A stretch of 64,000 bases of DNA from Rhodobium orientis (GTDB lineage Bacteria > Pseudomonadota > Alphaproteobacteria > Rhizobiales > Rhodobiaceae): the NCBI RefSeq assembly GCF_003258835.1, contig NZ_NPEV01000002.1, positions 111,991-175,990 on the forward strand. The letters run 5' to 3'. The notes beneath the pieces were generated by a model. The model had not been told where the DNA came from. It worked only from the letters and a program-made list of their open reading frames with translations, and did not search any database. Both the position numbers and the translations under genes were made by a program. Below, in pieces: positions 7,765-16,878 of this stretch (position 1 is its first letter; every line of letters begins with the position of its first letter).

Positions 7765-8935
7765 GGGCGTCGGCCCCGCCGGTGTCCTTGGCGTGGAACT
7801 GCAGGTACTTCTGCAGGAAGCGGTACTGCTCGGTGTCGAGCACGATGAACCGCTTCATGGCCTTCAGGCTACCGATCCACTGGTTGGCCAGGAGATGGTC
7901 CTTCTCCGGCAGCGAATGGCAGACCGAGCAGCTCGAGGTGTACATTTCCTTGCCGTAGTCCCAGAGCTTCTGCTGGTCGGCGATCACGGCACCGGACTTG
8001 ATCCAGCCTTCGATGCTGACCTGGTGCCAGGTGAGGTCGGTGTCCGGATCGACTTCGGTCTTGTGCCGCTGGATGGCCTCAACCCCATCCTTGCTGGCGG
8101 TGGCAGAGAAGATCCGGTGGCCGCGAAGCGCGTAGATCACCTGATCGACCTGATCCTGCTGCCAGCCGTCGACGCGCACCTTGAGAAGGTCGCCATCGCG
8201 TTCCAGCACGCTCACCTCGGTCGCCGCGAGCAGCCGGCCGGCCGCCTTGCCGCCGCCCTTCGCCGCGTCTTCGGTGAGGTAGTAGGCTTGGGTCTCCAGG
8301 GTGTAGAGCGTGTCGGCGCCGCCGTCGCCGCCCTTGGCCGCCGCCTTCAGGTCCTTGAACATCGCCAGATAGCCGGCGGTCATGTCCGGCATCTTGTGGG
8401 CGATGCCCTTGTGGCAGTCGATGCAGGTGTCGCCGGCCTTCATGGCCGCCTGCATCTGCTTGGAGGCCTTGGTGCTTTGCTTGTGGAAGTCCATGGTCTC
8501 GAAGGAATGGCAGTTGCGGCATTCGCGCGAGTCGTTCGATTTCATGGTGTCCCAGACCCGCTGTGCCATCTCCAGCCGGTGGTCCTGGAACTTCTCCTTG
8601 GTGTCGATGGTGCCGAGGACCTTGTGCAAGAGCTCGTTGGAGGCCTGCACCTTGCGGATCAGCTTGGCCGTCCAGGGCTTCGGTACGTGGCAGTCCGAGC
8701 AGATGGCGCGCACGCCGGAGGCGTTCTTGTAATGCACGGTCTCCGTGTATTCCGCATAGACATTATCGCGCATCTCGTGGCAGGAGATGCAGAACTCCAA
8801 GGTGTTCGTATATTCCATGAAGGTGTTGAAGCCGCCCCAAAAGACGACACCACCGATTGCGCCGACAATGAGCACGGCGCCGAGCGCGTATTTGCTTGTC
8901 GGCCGCCATAAAGTCCGCCAGATTCTTCCGAACAT
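7757..8935 (-). CDS. torC: Pentahaem c-type cytochrome TorC (NapC/NirT family)
   Basis: This 392-residue membrane-anchored cytochrome takes electrons from menaquinol or ubiquinol and passes them to TorA. A single transmembrane helix spans about residues 17-36. Four haem sites of the NapC/NirT domain are CISCH (49), CSDCH (79), CRNCH and CIDCH. The fifth, CSVCH, is in the C-terminal domain that in TorC also signals to the sensor. The start at 8935 (MFGRIW) is chosen because upstream residues are unlike the family and cross the operator array. It heads the torCD operon, divergent from torR. Confidence 0.93.
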   Translation of the reverse strand: MFGRIWRTLWRPTSKYALGAVLIVGAIGGVVFWGGFNTFMEYTNTLEFCISCHEMRDNVYAEYTETVHYKNASGVRAICSDCHVPKPWTAKLIRKVQASNELLHKVLGTIDTKEKFQDHRLEMAQRVWDTMKSNDSRECRNCHSFETMDFHKQSTKASKQMQAAMKAGDTCIDCHKGIAHKMPDMTAGYLAMFKDLKAAAKGGDGGADTLYTLETQAYYLTEDAAKGGGKAAGRLLAATEVSVLERDGDLLKVRVDGWQQDQVDQVIYALRGHRIFSATASKDGVEAIQRHKTEVDPDTDLTWHQVSIEGWIKSGAVIADQQKLWDYGKEMYTSSCSVCHSLPEKDHLLANQWIGSLKAMKRFIVLDTEQYRFLQKYLQFHAKDTGGADAHG

Positions 8936-9004
8936 TCTGGTCTCCCGCCATGATAGGATTATGGCCACAAGGGCCGATCGTGTTTGCGGACCATAGGCGG
9001 GCGG

Positions 9005-9091
9005 TGTAAACGCCGTTCCGGACAGAATTGAACGGCATGTAGAAAGCTGTAAACAGCTTGTAAACAAGAAAGCTGCATACAGCTTGTAGAC
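9005..9091. promoter_or_regulatory. TorR-type operator array between torC and torR
   Basis: TGTAAAC-like boxes start at 9005, 9038, 9048 and 9059, with further variants at 9074 (TGCATAC) and 9085 (TGTAGAC). Most have the frame AGCTTGTAAAC, and the 10-11 base spacing places them on one face of the helix. The first four repeat the exact geometry of the torA array. The array reaches to within 15 bases of torR, so it probably controls torCD and torR autoregulation together. Confidence 0.78.
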
Positions 9092-9105
9092 AATAAGGAG
9101 CGGCC

Positions 9106-9837
9106 GTGGCGGGCGATCGGCGGGCGGGCAACAGCCGGCAGAACCACATTCTGGTCGTGGAAGACGACGCCACCAGCCGTGTGACGCTTGCGGGCTATTT
9201 CGAGACCGAGGGCTTCCGCGTCACCGAGGCCGGCGATGGCGGCGAGATGCGAACTGCCTTCGGCCGCGGCGACGTCGACCTCGTCATGCTCGACATCCGC
9301 CTGCCCGGCGAGGACGGCCTGACGCTCCTGAAGGAGCTGCGCCAGCACTCCGACATCGGCGTCATCATGGTCACCGGCAAGAACGACGACTTCGACCGGG
9401 TGGTGGCGCTGGAAATCGGCGCCGACGACTACGTGACCAAGCCCTTCAACCCGCGCGAGCTGCTGGCCCGGACCAAGAACCTGCTACGGCGCACCTATGC
9501 CGCGCGCATGGCCGACCGGGCATCGAGGGTCAAGAACTTTGCCGGCTGGACGCTGGACCTCGACAAGCGCGGCCTGACCTCGCCCGGCGGCGACGACGTG
9601 CGGCTCACCCGCGGCGAGTTCGAGCTCCTATCGGCGCTGGTCGACAATTCCGGCCGCGTGCTGACCCGGGACAACCTCCTCGACCACCTCAATCACCGCG
9701 AATGGGACCCGAGCGACCGCACCGTCGACGTCCTCATCGGGCGCCTGCGCCGCAAGCTGGAAACCGATCCCAAGGACCCGGAGCTGATCGTCACGGTGCA
9801 CGGCGTCGGCTACGTCTTCACCGGATCGCCGAATTGA
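9106..9837 (+). CDS. torR: Response regulator TorR (OmpR/PhoB family)
   Basis: The protein has 243 residues: a receiver domain (about 12-125, phosphorylated Asp in VMLDIRLPG) and a winged-helix DNA-binding domain (about 145-240). It most resembles TorR, the activator of TMAO respiration, and lies divergent to torC across a TorR-type operator array. The GTG start at 9106 is supported by AAGGAG 5 bases upstream. The gene converges with the histidine kinase gene, and the last 20 bases overlap. Confidence 0.88.
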   Translation: MAGDRRAGNSRQNHILVVEDDATSRVTLAGYFETEGFRVTEAGDGGEMRTAFGRGDVDLVMLDIRLPGEDGLTLLKELRQHSDIGVIMVTGKNDDFDRVVALEIGADDYVTKPFNPRELLARTKNLLRRTYAARMADRASRVKNFAGWTLDLDKRGLTSPGGDDVRLTRGEFELLSALVDNSGRVLTRDNLLDHLNHREWDPSDRTVDVLIGRLRRKLETDPKDPELIVTVHGVGYVFTGSPN

Positions 9838-12292
9838 AGACGTTGGACTTGCCGGCTGCCGCCCCGGCGTCGGCCGAGATGCTCCGCCAGCTTTCCTCAA
9901 GCGCCGTCAGCGACAGCACATAGGTGGTCTTCAGCGCCTCGAAGCGGCTGCGGGTCTTGTCCGCATCGCGGGCCTCGGCCGCCGCCTCCAGGTCGATGGC
10001 GAGGTCGGCGAGCCGGTTGAGGCCGACATTGCGGGCTGCGCTCTTCAGCGAATGGGCGCGCCGGGCGATCTCGGCATGGGCGGCCGCGGCAACGTCCGAC
10101 GCGAGGTCTTCCAGGCCGGCGGGCGTCGTCTCGGAAAACACCCGCACGATGCGCTCCGTGCGGGCCTTGCCGATCATCTCGAAATGGCCGCGCAACACCG
10201 CCTCGTCAACTAGGTCGGCACGTGCGTCGGCACCGCTGCCGCCGCGCGGCAAGGTCGCGGGCTTGCCGTCCGCGGGCTTCGGCTCTTCAGATTTTCCGGC
10301 TGGCGCCGGCGGTCTGCGCTCCGCCAGGCACTTCGCGATCGCCTCGGCAAGGTCGTCGGCGGAAAACGGCTTGCCGAGGAAGCCGTCGGCGCCGGCGGCA
10401 AAGGCGCGCTCCACCTCGGTCCGCACCACCGAGGCGCTGATCATGATCACCGGCATCGCGGCTTTGTCCGCATCGGGCATCTTGCGGATCCGCCGGACCA
10501 CCTCCACGCCGCTGATGCCGGGCATGCGGTCGTCCATCAGGATGAGGTCGAAGCGCCCGCGCACGATGCGCGACAGGGCGTCCTCGCCGGTGCCGGCAAT
10601 GACGACCCCGTGGCCGAGCCGGTTCAAGAACCCTTCCGTGACGATCTGGTTGATCTCGTTGTCTTCGACGAGGAGCACGGACAGTTGCTCGGGCTGCCAG
10701 CCCGGGGCCGTCGCGGCCGGGGCGAGCGAGGTGGCGGCCGGCTTCAGCGCCGGCACCGTGAACTGGAAGGTGCTGCCGCCGCCGGCATTGCGCTTGCACG
10801 AGATCTCCCCGCCCATCACGCCGACCAGCCGCTTGCAGATGGCGAGCCCGAGGCCGGTGCCGCCGAACAGGCGCCCGGTGGAGACGCTCTGCTGGGTAAA
10901 CGGCTCGAACAGCCGTTCGGTGCCCTCGGCCGGCACGCCGATGCCGGTATCGACGACCTCCAGCCGGATCGCCTCGGCGCCCTGGATCTTGCCCTTGGAG
11001 GGCAGGGCCCGGATGGTGATCTCTCCGTCATGGGTGAACTTGACGGCGTTGTTGCCGAGATTGAGGAGCACCTGGCGGATCTTGCCCGGATCGCCGCGCA
11101 TCAGGACCGGCGTTGCCGGATCGATGCTGACGGAGAGCTTCAGGCCCTTCTTTTCCGCCGCCGTGCCGAGCAGTTCGCCGATCTGGCCGACGACCTTTTC
11201 AAGGTCGAAATCGACGGTCTCCAGCTCCAGAACCCCCGCCTCGATCTTGGAATAGTCGAGGATGTCGTTGAGGACCGCCATCAGGACCTCGCCGGAGGCG
11301 GTCAGCCCGCTGAGAAAATAGCGCTGGTGCTCGGTCAAGTCGGTGTCGTTGAGCAGGTCGGCCATGCCGAGGACGCCGTTGATCGGCGTGCGGATCTCGT
11401 GGCTCATGGTGGCCAGGAACGCGGACTTCGCCCGGTTCGCCGCCTCCGCGTCCTCGCGCGCCCGGCGGTATTCCGTGACGTCGTTGAGGATCAGCACGGT
11501 GCCGAGGAATTTTTCCGAGATGTCGAGCATGCGCTGGACGCGGACTGCGAAATGGCGTGGGCCGCTGTTGGTCTCGAGCGGCATCTCGAAGCCGTCGTCG
11601 CGCGCCGCCCTTTCCATCAGCGCGTCGATCTGGTGCATCAGCGCGGAATGCCGCTCGCTGCCGTAGTAGATCGCGCCGGGGTCGTTGGCACCGATGAAGA
11701 GCGCATGGGCGGTGTAGTTCATGTTCTGCACCGCGCCGGTATCGTCGAGCAGGATCACCGGGTCGTGCAGGCTTTCGAAGATCGTCAGGTACTTGTTCTT
11801 CTCATTGGTTATCCGGCGGTTTTCCTCCTGGATTTCGGCAAGCTTGGCACCCTCGGAGGTGTTGCACCATTCCGTGCAGTAGCCGAGCTCGATGAGATCG
11901 AAGAAGCGCTCCACGAACAGCCGGTAATATTCCCGCTCATCGGCCGGAAAGTCCTGGGCGACGATCAGGTCGAGATAGCTCTGGCGGTAGTATTTGGTAA
12001 GGCCGAGAAAGAGATTGAGGGTGATGCCGCGGGCCCGGTGCTGCTGCGCCTGCTCCACGCCGAAGGCGGCGATCGGATTGCGCGAGAAGTCCATGTCGGC
12101 CGGCATCTCCGGCGGCGTGTCGAAAATCTCAAGCGCCGCCAGCAGCGGGTCCGACAGGCCGCAGATCGAGGCCCGCCAGGCCTCCTTCAGGGTCGAGGTA
12201 TAGGCGGTGTAGCCGTTCGCCTTGGCATAGGTGACGACGCGCTCGATCAGCCAGTCCTCGTTCTCGGCGATAAGCTGCCGCAGCTTTTCCAT
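9818..12292 (-). CDS. torS: TorS-like hybrid histidine kinase with soluble sensor
   Basis: This 824-residue protein has the TorS phosphorelay layout: HisKA (phosphorylated His in SHEIRTP, about residue 312), ATPase domain (about 415-530), receiver (Asp in [10 protein letters not shown]) and a C-terminal HPt domain (His in [10 protein letters not shown]). It differs from classical TorS at the N-terminus. There is no signal peptide, no membrane helix and no periplasmic loop, but a helical domain of about 160 residues containing a YCTEWC pair, followed by a PAS domain (about 170-290). No torT lies nearby. The signal is thus likely sensed inside the cell. The start at 12292 has GAGGAG 6 bases before it; the long upstream extension is not conserved-looking. 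Confidence 0.8.
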   Translation of the reverse strand: MEKLRQLIAENEDWLIERVVTYAKANGYTAYTSTLKEAWRASICGLSDPLLAALEIFDTPPEMPADMDFSRNPIAAFGVEQAQQHRARGITLNLFLGLTKYYRQSYLDLIVAQDFPADEREYYRLFVERFFDLIELGYCTEWCNTSEGAKLAEIQEENRRITNEKNKYLTIFESLHDPVILLDDTGAVQNMNYTAHALFIGANDPGAIYYGSERHSALMHQIDALMERAARDDGFEMPLETNSGPRHFAVRVQRMLDISEKFLGTVLILNDVTEYRRAREDAEAANRAKSAFLATMSHEIRTPINGVLGMADLLNDTDLTEHQRYFLSGLTASGEVLMAVLNDILDYSKIEAGVLELETVDFDLEKVVGQIGELLGTAAEKKGLKLSVSIDPATPVLMRGDPGKIRQVLLNLGNNAVKFTHDGEITIRALPSKGKIQGAEAIRLEVVDTGIGVPAEGTERLFEPFTQQSVSTGRLFGGTGLGLAICKRLVGVMGGEISCKRNAGGGSTFQFTVPALKPAATSLAPAATAPGWQPEQLSVLLVEDNEINQIVTEGFLNRLGHGVVIAGTGEDALSRIVRGRFDLILMDDRMPGISGVEVVRRIRKMPDADKAAMPVIMISASVVRTEVERAFAAGADGFLGKPFSADDLAEAIAKCLAERRPPAPAGKSEEPKPADGKPATLPRGGSGADARADLVDEAVLRGHFEMIGKARTERIVRVFSETTPAGLEDLASDVAAAAHAEIARRAHSLKSAARNVGLNRLADLAIDLEAAAEARDADKTRSRFEALKTTYVLSLTALEESWRSISADAGAAAGKSNVFNSAIR

Positions 12293-12364
12293 GGCGTTCT
12301 CCTCGGACAACGCGGCTACTATATCAAGATCGAGTCGTGAGCAAATGCGGGGCAAACCCACCCA

Positions 12365-12808
12365 ATGGCGATATCCCTGTTCACCATCGGCTACACCCAA
12401 TCGACGGCCGAGCGGTTCTTTTCCCGGCTGACGGACGCCGGCGTCGCCACCCTCATCGACATTCGCGTCTCGAACCGCTCGCAGCTCGCCGGTTTTGCCA
12501 AGATGCCGGACCTCGCCTTCTTCCTGGAAAGGGTCTCTGGCATCGCCTACCGCTACGAGGAGCTGCTCGCCCCGCCGCTCGAGGTAATGCGCGCCTACCG
12601 GGCGAAGGAGCTTTCCTACCCAGCCTACGCCGACACCTATCGCGGCCTTCTCATCGAACGCGGAGCGGCCGAAAAGCTCAACCCCGCCGCCTTCGACCGC
12701 GGCTGCCTTCTTTGCAGCGAAGCCAAACCCGACACCTGCCACCGCAAGCTCGCCGTCGAGCATCTATCCGAGCGCTGGGGCGATGAGGTCGTCATCGGGC
12801 ATTTGTGA
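12365..12808 (+). CDS. DUF488 family protein
   Basis: This 147-residue cytoplasmic protein belongs to DUF488. The opening FTIGYTQ, the segment LIDIR, and CLLCSEAKPDTCHRKL near the C-terminus are the family marks. The cysteine-bearing CLLC..CHR portion suggests a metal or nucleotide site, but no function is established. It is divergent from the TorS-like kinase and ends 13 bases from the convergent radical SAM gene; no operon partner is visible. Confidence 0.85.
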   Translation: MAISLFTIGYTQSTAERFFSRLTDAGVATLIDIRVSNRSQLAGFAKMPDLAFFLERVSGIAYRYEELLAPPLEVMRAYRAKELSYPAYADTYRGLLIERGAAEKLNPAAFDRGCLLCSEAKPDTCHRKLAVEHLSERWGDEVVIGHL

Positions 12809-12821
12809 ATGTCTGCAATGG

Positions 12822-13994
12822 CTACTGCACGGCATAGACCGAAGCGTGAAGGTCGGTGTCCATCAACATCTTCAGGCCAAGAACCTTGGTGGCAAGGTCC
12901 GGATCGGCGTCGAGTATCGCCATTCGGCCGGCGAGCCGCTTGAGGGTGAGCTTGGCGGTCGCCAGAACCTCCAGCTTGAAAAAGGCGCAGTGGAAGTCGG
13001 TTCGGACGTCGACGTCTCCGTTCTGTTCCCAGTTGAAGCCCTGGCAAGTGGGGCAGATGCCGAGGAGTGCGCAGCCGGGGCAATTGGCGCTCGCGGCCCG
13101 TTCACCGACCGCTTCCGCATAGGGATCGACAGCGGGGCGGCGCGAGCAGAGCGGCGCGAAACGGTGACAGGGGTAGGATGCTCCATCCGGCGTGTAGCAG
13201 CTCATATATTTGCCGGCACCGCACCAGCGCTCGCCCTTCTCGCGGGTGACGAAAAGCGCGCCGATGCTGCGATTGACGATCTGCGGCACGGCAAGGTCCG
13301 GGTTTGCGGCGTAGAAGTCGACCAACTCGCGAAGCTGCGCCTCGTAGGTCTTCAGATGCGACCGCCTTTCGGCAGCGTCGCCCCAGACGTCCTCGAAGAT
13401 GACGCTTGCCTCGACCGGCATGCCGAGCCCGTGGATGTGCTTCACACCGGCGGCGACGTCGCCGATCGTGTCGGGCCCGATCGTCATCTTGAAGCTCTGG
13501 GTCGGCCAGTATTGCCGCAGGAACGGGATGTGGGGGGCGATCTTGTCGTAGGAGTTGGACCGGTTCCTGTTGTGCGCCTCGGGCGCCCCGTCGAGGCTCA
13601 GCATCGGAACGACACAACGGTGCCATTTGGCCAGCCACGCCTTGATCTCATCGTTGAGAAGCGTCCCGTTGGTTGAAATCGTGAACCGGTGGCCCTTCGG
13701 CCAGTCCCGTTCGTGGAACCATTCAACGACGGCGCGGATCGTCTCGAACTCCAGGAAGGGCTCCCCGCCAAAGAAATCGATCGACAGATTGGCGGGCCCG
13801 GGACGGTTCATGTGCTGCACGATGACGTTGCGGATAGCCTCCGCACTCATCGGATTCTTGTGCCGTCCGGCCTCGTAGCAGTAGATGCAGTTGAGATTGC
13901 ATTTCTCGGTCATCAGGAACATGACCGTCTCGGTGTCGAGATCGGGGCTGCGCGATACCGCGGGCATTTCGGGAGACGGGGCGGCAAAGGACAT
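12822..13994 (-). CDS. Radical SAM/SPASM peptide maturase
   Basis: The 390-residue enzyme has the radical SAM cluster motif CNLNCIYC (C32, C36, C39), the FFGGEPFLEF glycine-rich SAM motif, and a C-terminal SPASM domain. The SPASM cysteines begin at WCGAGKYMSC, include a GX4C, continue as CX2CX5CX2C (NCPGCALLGICPTC) and end with FHC, enough for two auxiliary Fe-S clusters. Enzymes of this architecture modify ribosomal peptides, for example by thioether cross-links. The two genes upstream on the same strand encode proteins with regular cysteine tails and are the obvious substrates. The 65-base gap to the nearer one, with no terminator seen, supports one operon. Confidence 0.85.
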   Translation of the reverse strand: MSFAAPSPEMPAVSRSPDLDTETVMFLMTEKCNLNCIYCYEAGRHKNPMSAEAIRNVIVQHMNRPGPANLSIDFFGGEPFLEFETIRAVVEWFHERDWPKGHRFTISTNGTLLNDEIKAWLAKWHRCVVPMLSLDGAPEAHNRNRSNSYDKIAPHIPFLRQYWPTQSFKMTIGPDTIGDVAAGVKHIHGLGMPVEASVIFEDVWGDAAERRSHLKTYEAQLRELVDFYAANPDLAVPQIVNRSIGALFVTREKGERWCGAGKYMSCYTPDGASYPCHRFAPLCSRRPAVDPYAEAVGERAASANCPGCALLGICPTCQGFNWEQNGDVDVRTDFHCAFFKLEVLATAKLTLKRLAGRMAILDADPDLATKVLGLKMLMDTDLHASVYAVQ

Positions 13995-14059
13995 GGAACC
14001 GACCTCCTATACGGTGCGCTCTCGGGCGCGCGACGCGGGCTTGCCGAACTCCGGCGCGA

Positions 14060-14338
14060 TCACGGGTCGCCCGGAAGCGAATGCCTGATGCTGCTCTTGC
14101 ACGTGTCGTTGCAGGAGCCGACGCAATCGCCCAGGCACCCCGAATAGCAGAACTGCTGGCAGTTGGAGGCGCAGACCCGGCAGCCGCCCGCCAGGTCGAA
14201 ATCCTCCAGCATGTGCTCGAACGCTCCTTCGAGCCGCTTGTAGTTCAACGGTTCTCCGGCGCGCGAGGTCATGATCGTCAACGCGTCCGAAAGCAGCTGG
14301 TAGTCTTCCGGCGAGAATTTCAGTGTCTTGATAGCCAT
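14060..14338 (-). CDS. Cys-rich precursor-like peptide B (CX3 repeat)
   Basis: This is a 92-residue protein. Residues 1-50 look like a folded leader (TLKFSPEDYQLLSDAL and so on). Residues 53-80 contain eight cysteines: 53, then 56, 60, 64, 68, 72, 76 and 80, the last seven exactly four apart. The residues between are small or polar. Such a leader plus core design next to a SPASM radical SAM enzyme suggests a modified peptide. It starts 5 bases after the stop of precursor A, so coupling is likely; its own ribosome site is weak. I reject a longer in-frame start (to 14464), which reads through the coding region of A. Metal binding without modification is an alternative. Confidence 0.75.
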   Translation of the reverse strand: MAIKTLKFSPEDYQLLSDALTIMTSRAGEPLNYKRLEGAFEHMLEDFDLAGGCRVCASNCQQFCYSGCLGDCVGSCNDTCKSSIRHSLPGDP

Positions 14339-14343
14339 CGTCG

Positions 14344-14715
14344 TCAATGCCTCATCAAGCCTTCGCAATCGCCCACGCAGGCGGATTTGCAGCTGCCCTT
14401 GCAGTTGTGCAGGCACCCGCTGATGCAGGAGATCTTGCAAGCGGCAGCGCAGCCGTTGGAACATCCTGCCTTTTCTTCCATTTCGGCCAGCGGAAGATTT
14501 CCCGACCCGAAGAGGGTGACGAGGATCGCCATCTTGAAATCATGGCGAGAGTCGAAATACGCGCGATGGGCTTCCAGAAACTGGTCGTCGATGACGTCGA
14601 GCGGGTTTTCGGTGCCCGGAATCTCGCCCTTTTCAAGGATAAGGGCGAAGGCTTTTTCTATGACGCCGCGTTCCTCGCGCGTGAATTCCAGATCCTGCTC
14701 CGGTTCTTTCGCCAT
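14344..14715 (-). CDS. Cys-rich precursor-like peptide A (nine-unit CX3 repeat)
   Basis: This is a 123-residue protein. The first 84 residues are charged and helical (FTREERGVIEKAFALILEKG, later MAILVTLFGSGNLP) and have no cysteine. The tail has nine cysteines at 85, 89, 93, 97, 101, 105, 109, 113 and 117, each exactly four apart, ending in EGLMRH. Cysteine at every i+4 would line one face of a helix, or give a regular ladder for thioether cross-links. A strong GGAGGA site precedes the ATG. It is the first gene of the three-gene operon. The leader is not obviously similar to that of peptide B apart from general helical character. Confidence 0.77.
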   Translation of the reverse strand: MAKEPEQDLEFTREERGVIEKAFALILEKGEIPGTENPLDVIDDQFLEAHRAYFDSRHDFKMAILVTLFGSGNLPLAEMEEKAGCSNGCAAACKISCISGCLHNCKGSCKSACVGDCEGLMRH

Positions 14716-15018
14716 CGAAGGTCCTCCGACATGATGACTATCTTTGAGCCAGGTATTTGAAAATAAATTTCAATGGCAAAACAGGCCGTCTCATGAGTTT
14801 CACTTAGGAAAGCCTACGCCTCTCCAAGTTGGACGACAAGCTTAGATGGGCGGGCATTCGGTCGCATCCTGCCATTGAGATATGCGGACATGTAACCGGT
14901 AGGTGAAATTGGGGGGCCGCGCTATTGCCGCCTTTCGTGATTGGACCCGTCGACCGGTCGCCTTTACCGTCCCTTACGGTAAACATTTTCTTTGCGATTC
15001 AGTGTCAAAACGGACCGC
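14716..15018. other. Divergent intergenic region
   Basis: About 300 bases separate the precursor operon (leftward) from the lysozyme gene (rightward). The region is more AT-rich than its surroundings, particularly 14748-14800, and must hold both promoters. I see no clear sigma-70, EcfG or sigma-54 element, no operator repeat and no convincing small gene. Confidence 0.4.
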
Positions 15019-15786
15019 ATGCCAAACCGATTTTTTCCCGTAATCCTCACAGCCCTCCTCCTCGCTGCCTGCGCCGGCGGCGACGTCACGAAGAATCTCG
15101 CCCCGGTGGAGCAGCACCCGGCCGGCTTCGTGGAGGGCATCGACATCTCCAAATACCAGGGCGACATCGACTGGCGCACGGTCAGGAAGGCCGGCATCCG
15201 CTTCGCCTTCATCAAGGCGACCGAGGGCGGCGACGTTCTCGACGACAGGTTCGATGAGAACTGGCGCGCGGCAAAGGCGGCCGGGGTCGCCCGCGGCGCC
15301 TACCATTTCTACTATTTCTGCCGCACGGCAGAGGACCAGGTGAAATGGTTCATCCGCAACGTGCCGAAGGATCCGGACGCCCTGCCGCCGGTGCTCGATA
15401 TGGAGTGGAACGCCCATTCGCCCAGTTGCAGGAAGCGCCCGCCGCGCGACAAGGTGCTGGCCGAAATGCGCGTGTTCCTTGAGGCGGCCGAACGCTATTA
15501 CGGCAAGAAGCCGATCATCTATTCCTCGGTCGATTTCCACCAGGATGTCCTGGAAGGCGAGCTGAAGGAGTATCCGTTCTGGCTGCGCTCGGTCGCCGGG
15601 CACCCGAGCACCAAATATCGCAGCCGCGACTGGGTGTTCTGGCAGTACACCGGCACCGGCGAGCTCGACGGCATCGACGGTAAGGTCGACCGCAACGTCT
15701 TCAACGGCAATTCCGCCGCCTGGAAGCGCTGGCTGGAAAAGCAGACGAAAGATCCGACCCCGGCGCGCCCGCCGACCCGGCCGTAA
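15019..15786 (+). CDS. GH25 lysozyme-type lipoprotein (muramidase)
   Basis: This 255-residue protein has a lipoprotein signal with lipobox LAAC (lipidated C18) and a single GH25 domain from about residue 40. Family motifs are GIDISKYQGDIDW, FIKATEGGD and the DXE of VLDMEWN, which carries the catalytic acid. It should cleave the MurNAc-GlcNAc bond of peptidoglycan from the outer or inner membrane face. The ATG at 15019 is preferred over the upstream TTG at 14992, because it gives a clean signal peptide. It stands alone between the peptide operon and the convergent CoA-ligase operon. Confidence 0.87.
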   Translation: MPNRFFPVILTALLLAACAGGDVTKNLAPVEQHPAGFVEGIDISKYQGDIDWRTVRKAGIRFAFIKATEGGDVLDDRFDENWRAAKAAGVARGAYHFYYFCRTAEDQVKWFIRNVPKDPDALPPVLDMEWNAHSPSCRKRPPRDKVLAEMRVFLEAAERYYGKKPIIYSSVDFHQDVLEGELKEYPFWLRSVAGHPSTKYRSRDWVFWQYTGTGELDGIDGKVDRNVFNGNSAAWKRWLEKQTKDPTPARPPTRP

Positions 15787-15808
15787 ACGCCTGCCTCAGA
15801 AGAAAAAA

Positions 15809-15845
15809 GAGCGCTATTGGAGGTGCATGATCTCCAATAGCGCTC
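15809..15845 (-). terminator. Terminator of the tct-CoA ligase operon
   Basis: A perfect 14-bp inverted repeat (15809-15822 with 15832-15845, 9-base loop) is followed on the minus strand by TTTTTT. There is no T-run on the plus strand, so it mainly stops leftward transcription from the operon ending at 16000. Confidence 0.88.
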
Positions 15846-15999
15846 CGGTGACCGGTGTCAGTCTCGTTGCCCGGCGCCCCGAAGCAGGCGGTTCGGTTCC
15901 TTCGGGGGCGCCGCGCTGAAATCGGTCACCGAGTTGGCGGAAAGGCGGCGGGCTTCAGGAACCGCGCTTTCCTGGTGGCAAGGCTCAGGTTCAGAAAAA

Positions 16000-16878
16000 T
16001 CAGGCGACGGCCTTCAGCCGCTCCGACAGGAGTTCGGGGAGCTGGCTCGGCACGTCCGCGACGGCGACGCCGGCCGCTTCCAGGGCGCGCCGCTTGGCGG
16101 CGTAGTCGCCCTGGCCGCCGGAGACGATGGCGCCGGCATGGCCCATCTTCTTGCCCGGCGGCGAGGCGCGCCCGGCGATGAAGGCGACCACCGGCTTCGA
16201 CATGGTCCGGGCGTAGTCCGCCGCGTCCTCCTCCGCGCTGCCGCCGATCTCGCCGCACAGGACGACCGATTCCGTCTTGGCGTCGGCGTCGAGCATTTCC
16301 AGCGCCTCGCGCGAGGTGGTGCCGATCATCGGATCGCCGCCGACGCCGTAGAACACCGACTGGCCCATGCCGTTCTGGGTGAGGTTGAGGCTGACGAGGG
16401 TGCCGAGGCTGCCCGAGCGCGAGATGACGCCGACGCTGCCGGGCCGGAACACGTTGCTGTTGAAGGCCGGCATGATGCCGGCGAAGGTCTCGCCGGGGGT
16501 GACGAGACCGGCCGTGTTCGGGCCGACGATGCGGGTGCCGCTGGCGCGTGCCGCTGCGTGCATCTCCATGACGTCGTGCGCCGGGATATGCTCCGTCAGA
16601 CAGACCAGCAGCTTGGCACCGGCCTCGCAGGCATCGATCGCCGCCGCCTTCGCCGCCATCGGCGGGATGAACATCAACGCGACGTCGAACGGCTCGGCCT
16701 TTGCTGCATCAAGGGCGCTGGCATGGACCGGGACGCCGAGATGTTCCGTGCCCGCTTTCTTCGGATTGACGCCGCCGACGACGTTGGCGCCGTAGTCCTG
16801 CATCGCCTTGGTCCAGAACGTGCCCTGCTTGCCGGTAATGCCCTGGACGAGGATCTTGTGTTCTTTCCGGAGGATCAT
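16000..16878 (-). CDS. ADP-forming acyl-CoA ligase alpha subunit (SucD-like)
   Basis: This 292-residue protein is the alpha subunit of a succinyl-CoA-synthetase-type ligase. The CoA-binding Rossmann part starts with [14 protein letters not shown]. The phosphorylated histidine lies in [12 protein letters not shown] near the C-terminus. Its ATG overlaps the stop of the beta-subunit gene by 4 bases (ATGA). Location in an operon with a carboxylate transporter and an acylating aldehyde dehydrogenase argues against a housekeeping succinyl-CoA synthetase. The acid it activates cannot be read from sequence; sulfoacetate, malate or another small carboxylate are possible. Confidence 0.85.
   Translation of the reverse strand: MILRKEHKILVQGITGKQGTFWTKAMQDYGANVVGGVNPKKAGTEHLGVPVHASALDAAKAEPFDVALMFIPPMAAKAAAIDACEAGAKLLVCLTEHIPAHDVMEMHAAARASGTRIVGPNTAGLVTPGETFAGIMPAFNSNVFRPGSVGVISRSGSLGTLVSLNLTQNGMGQSVFYGVGGDPMIGTTSREALEMLDADAKTESVVLCGEIGGSAEEDAADYARTMSKPVVAFIAGRASPPGKKMGHAGAIVSGGQGDYAAKRRALEAAGVAVADVPSQLPELLSERLKAVA

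Noticed and set aside
14339-14464. Longer start of precursor B, running back to 14464
   Set aside because: This part reads through the coding region of precursor A in another frame and looks Leu/Arg/Gln-rich and unlike a leader.
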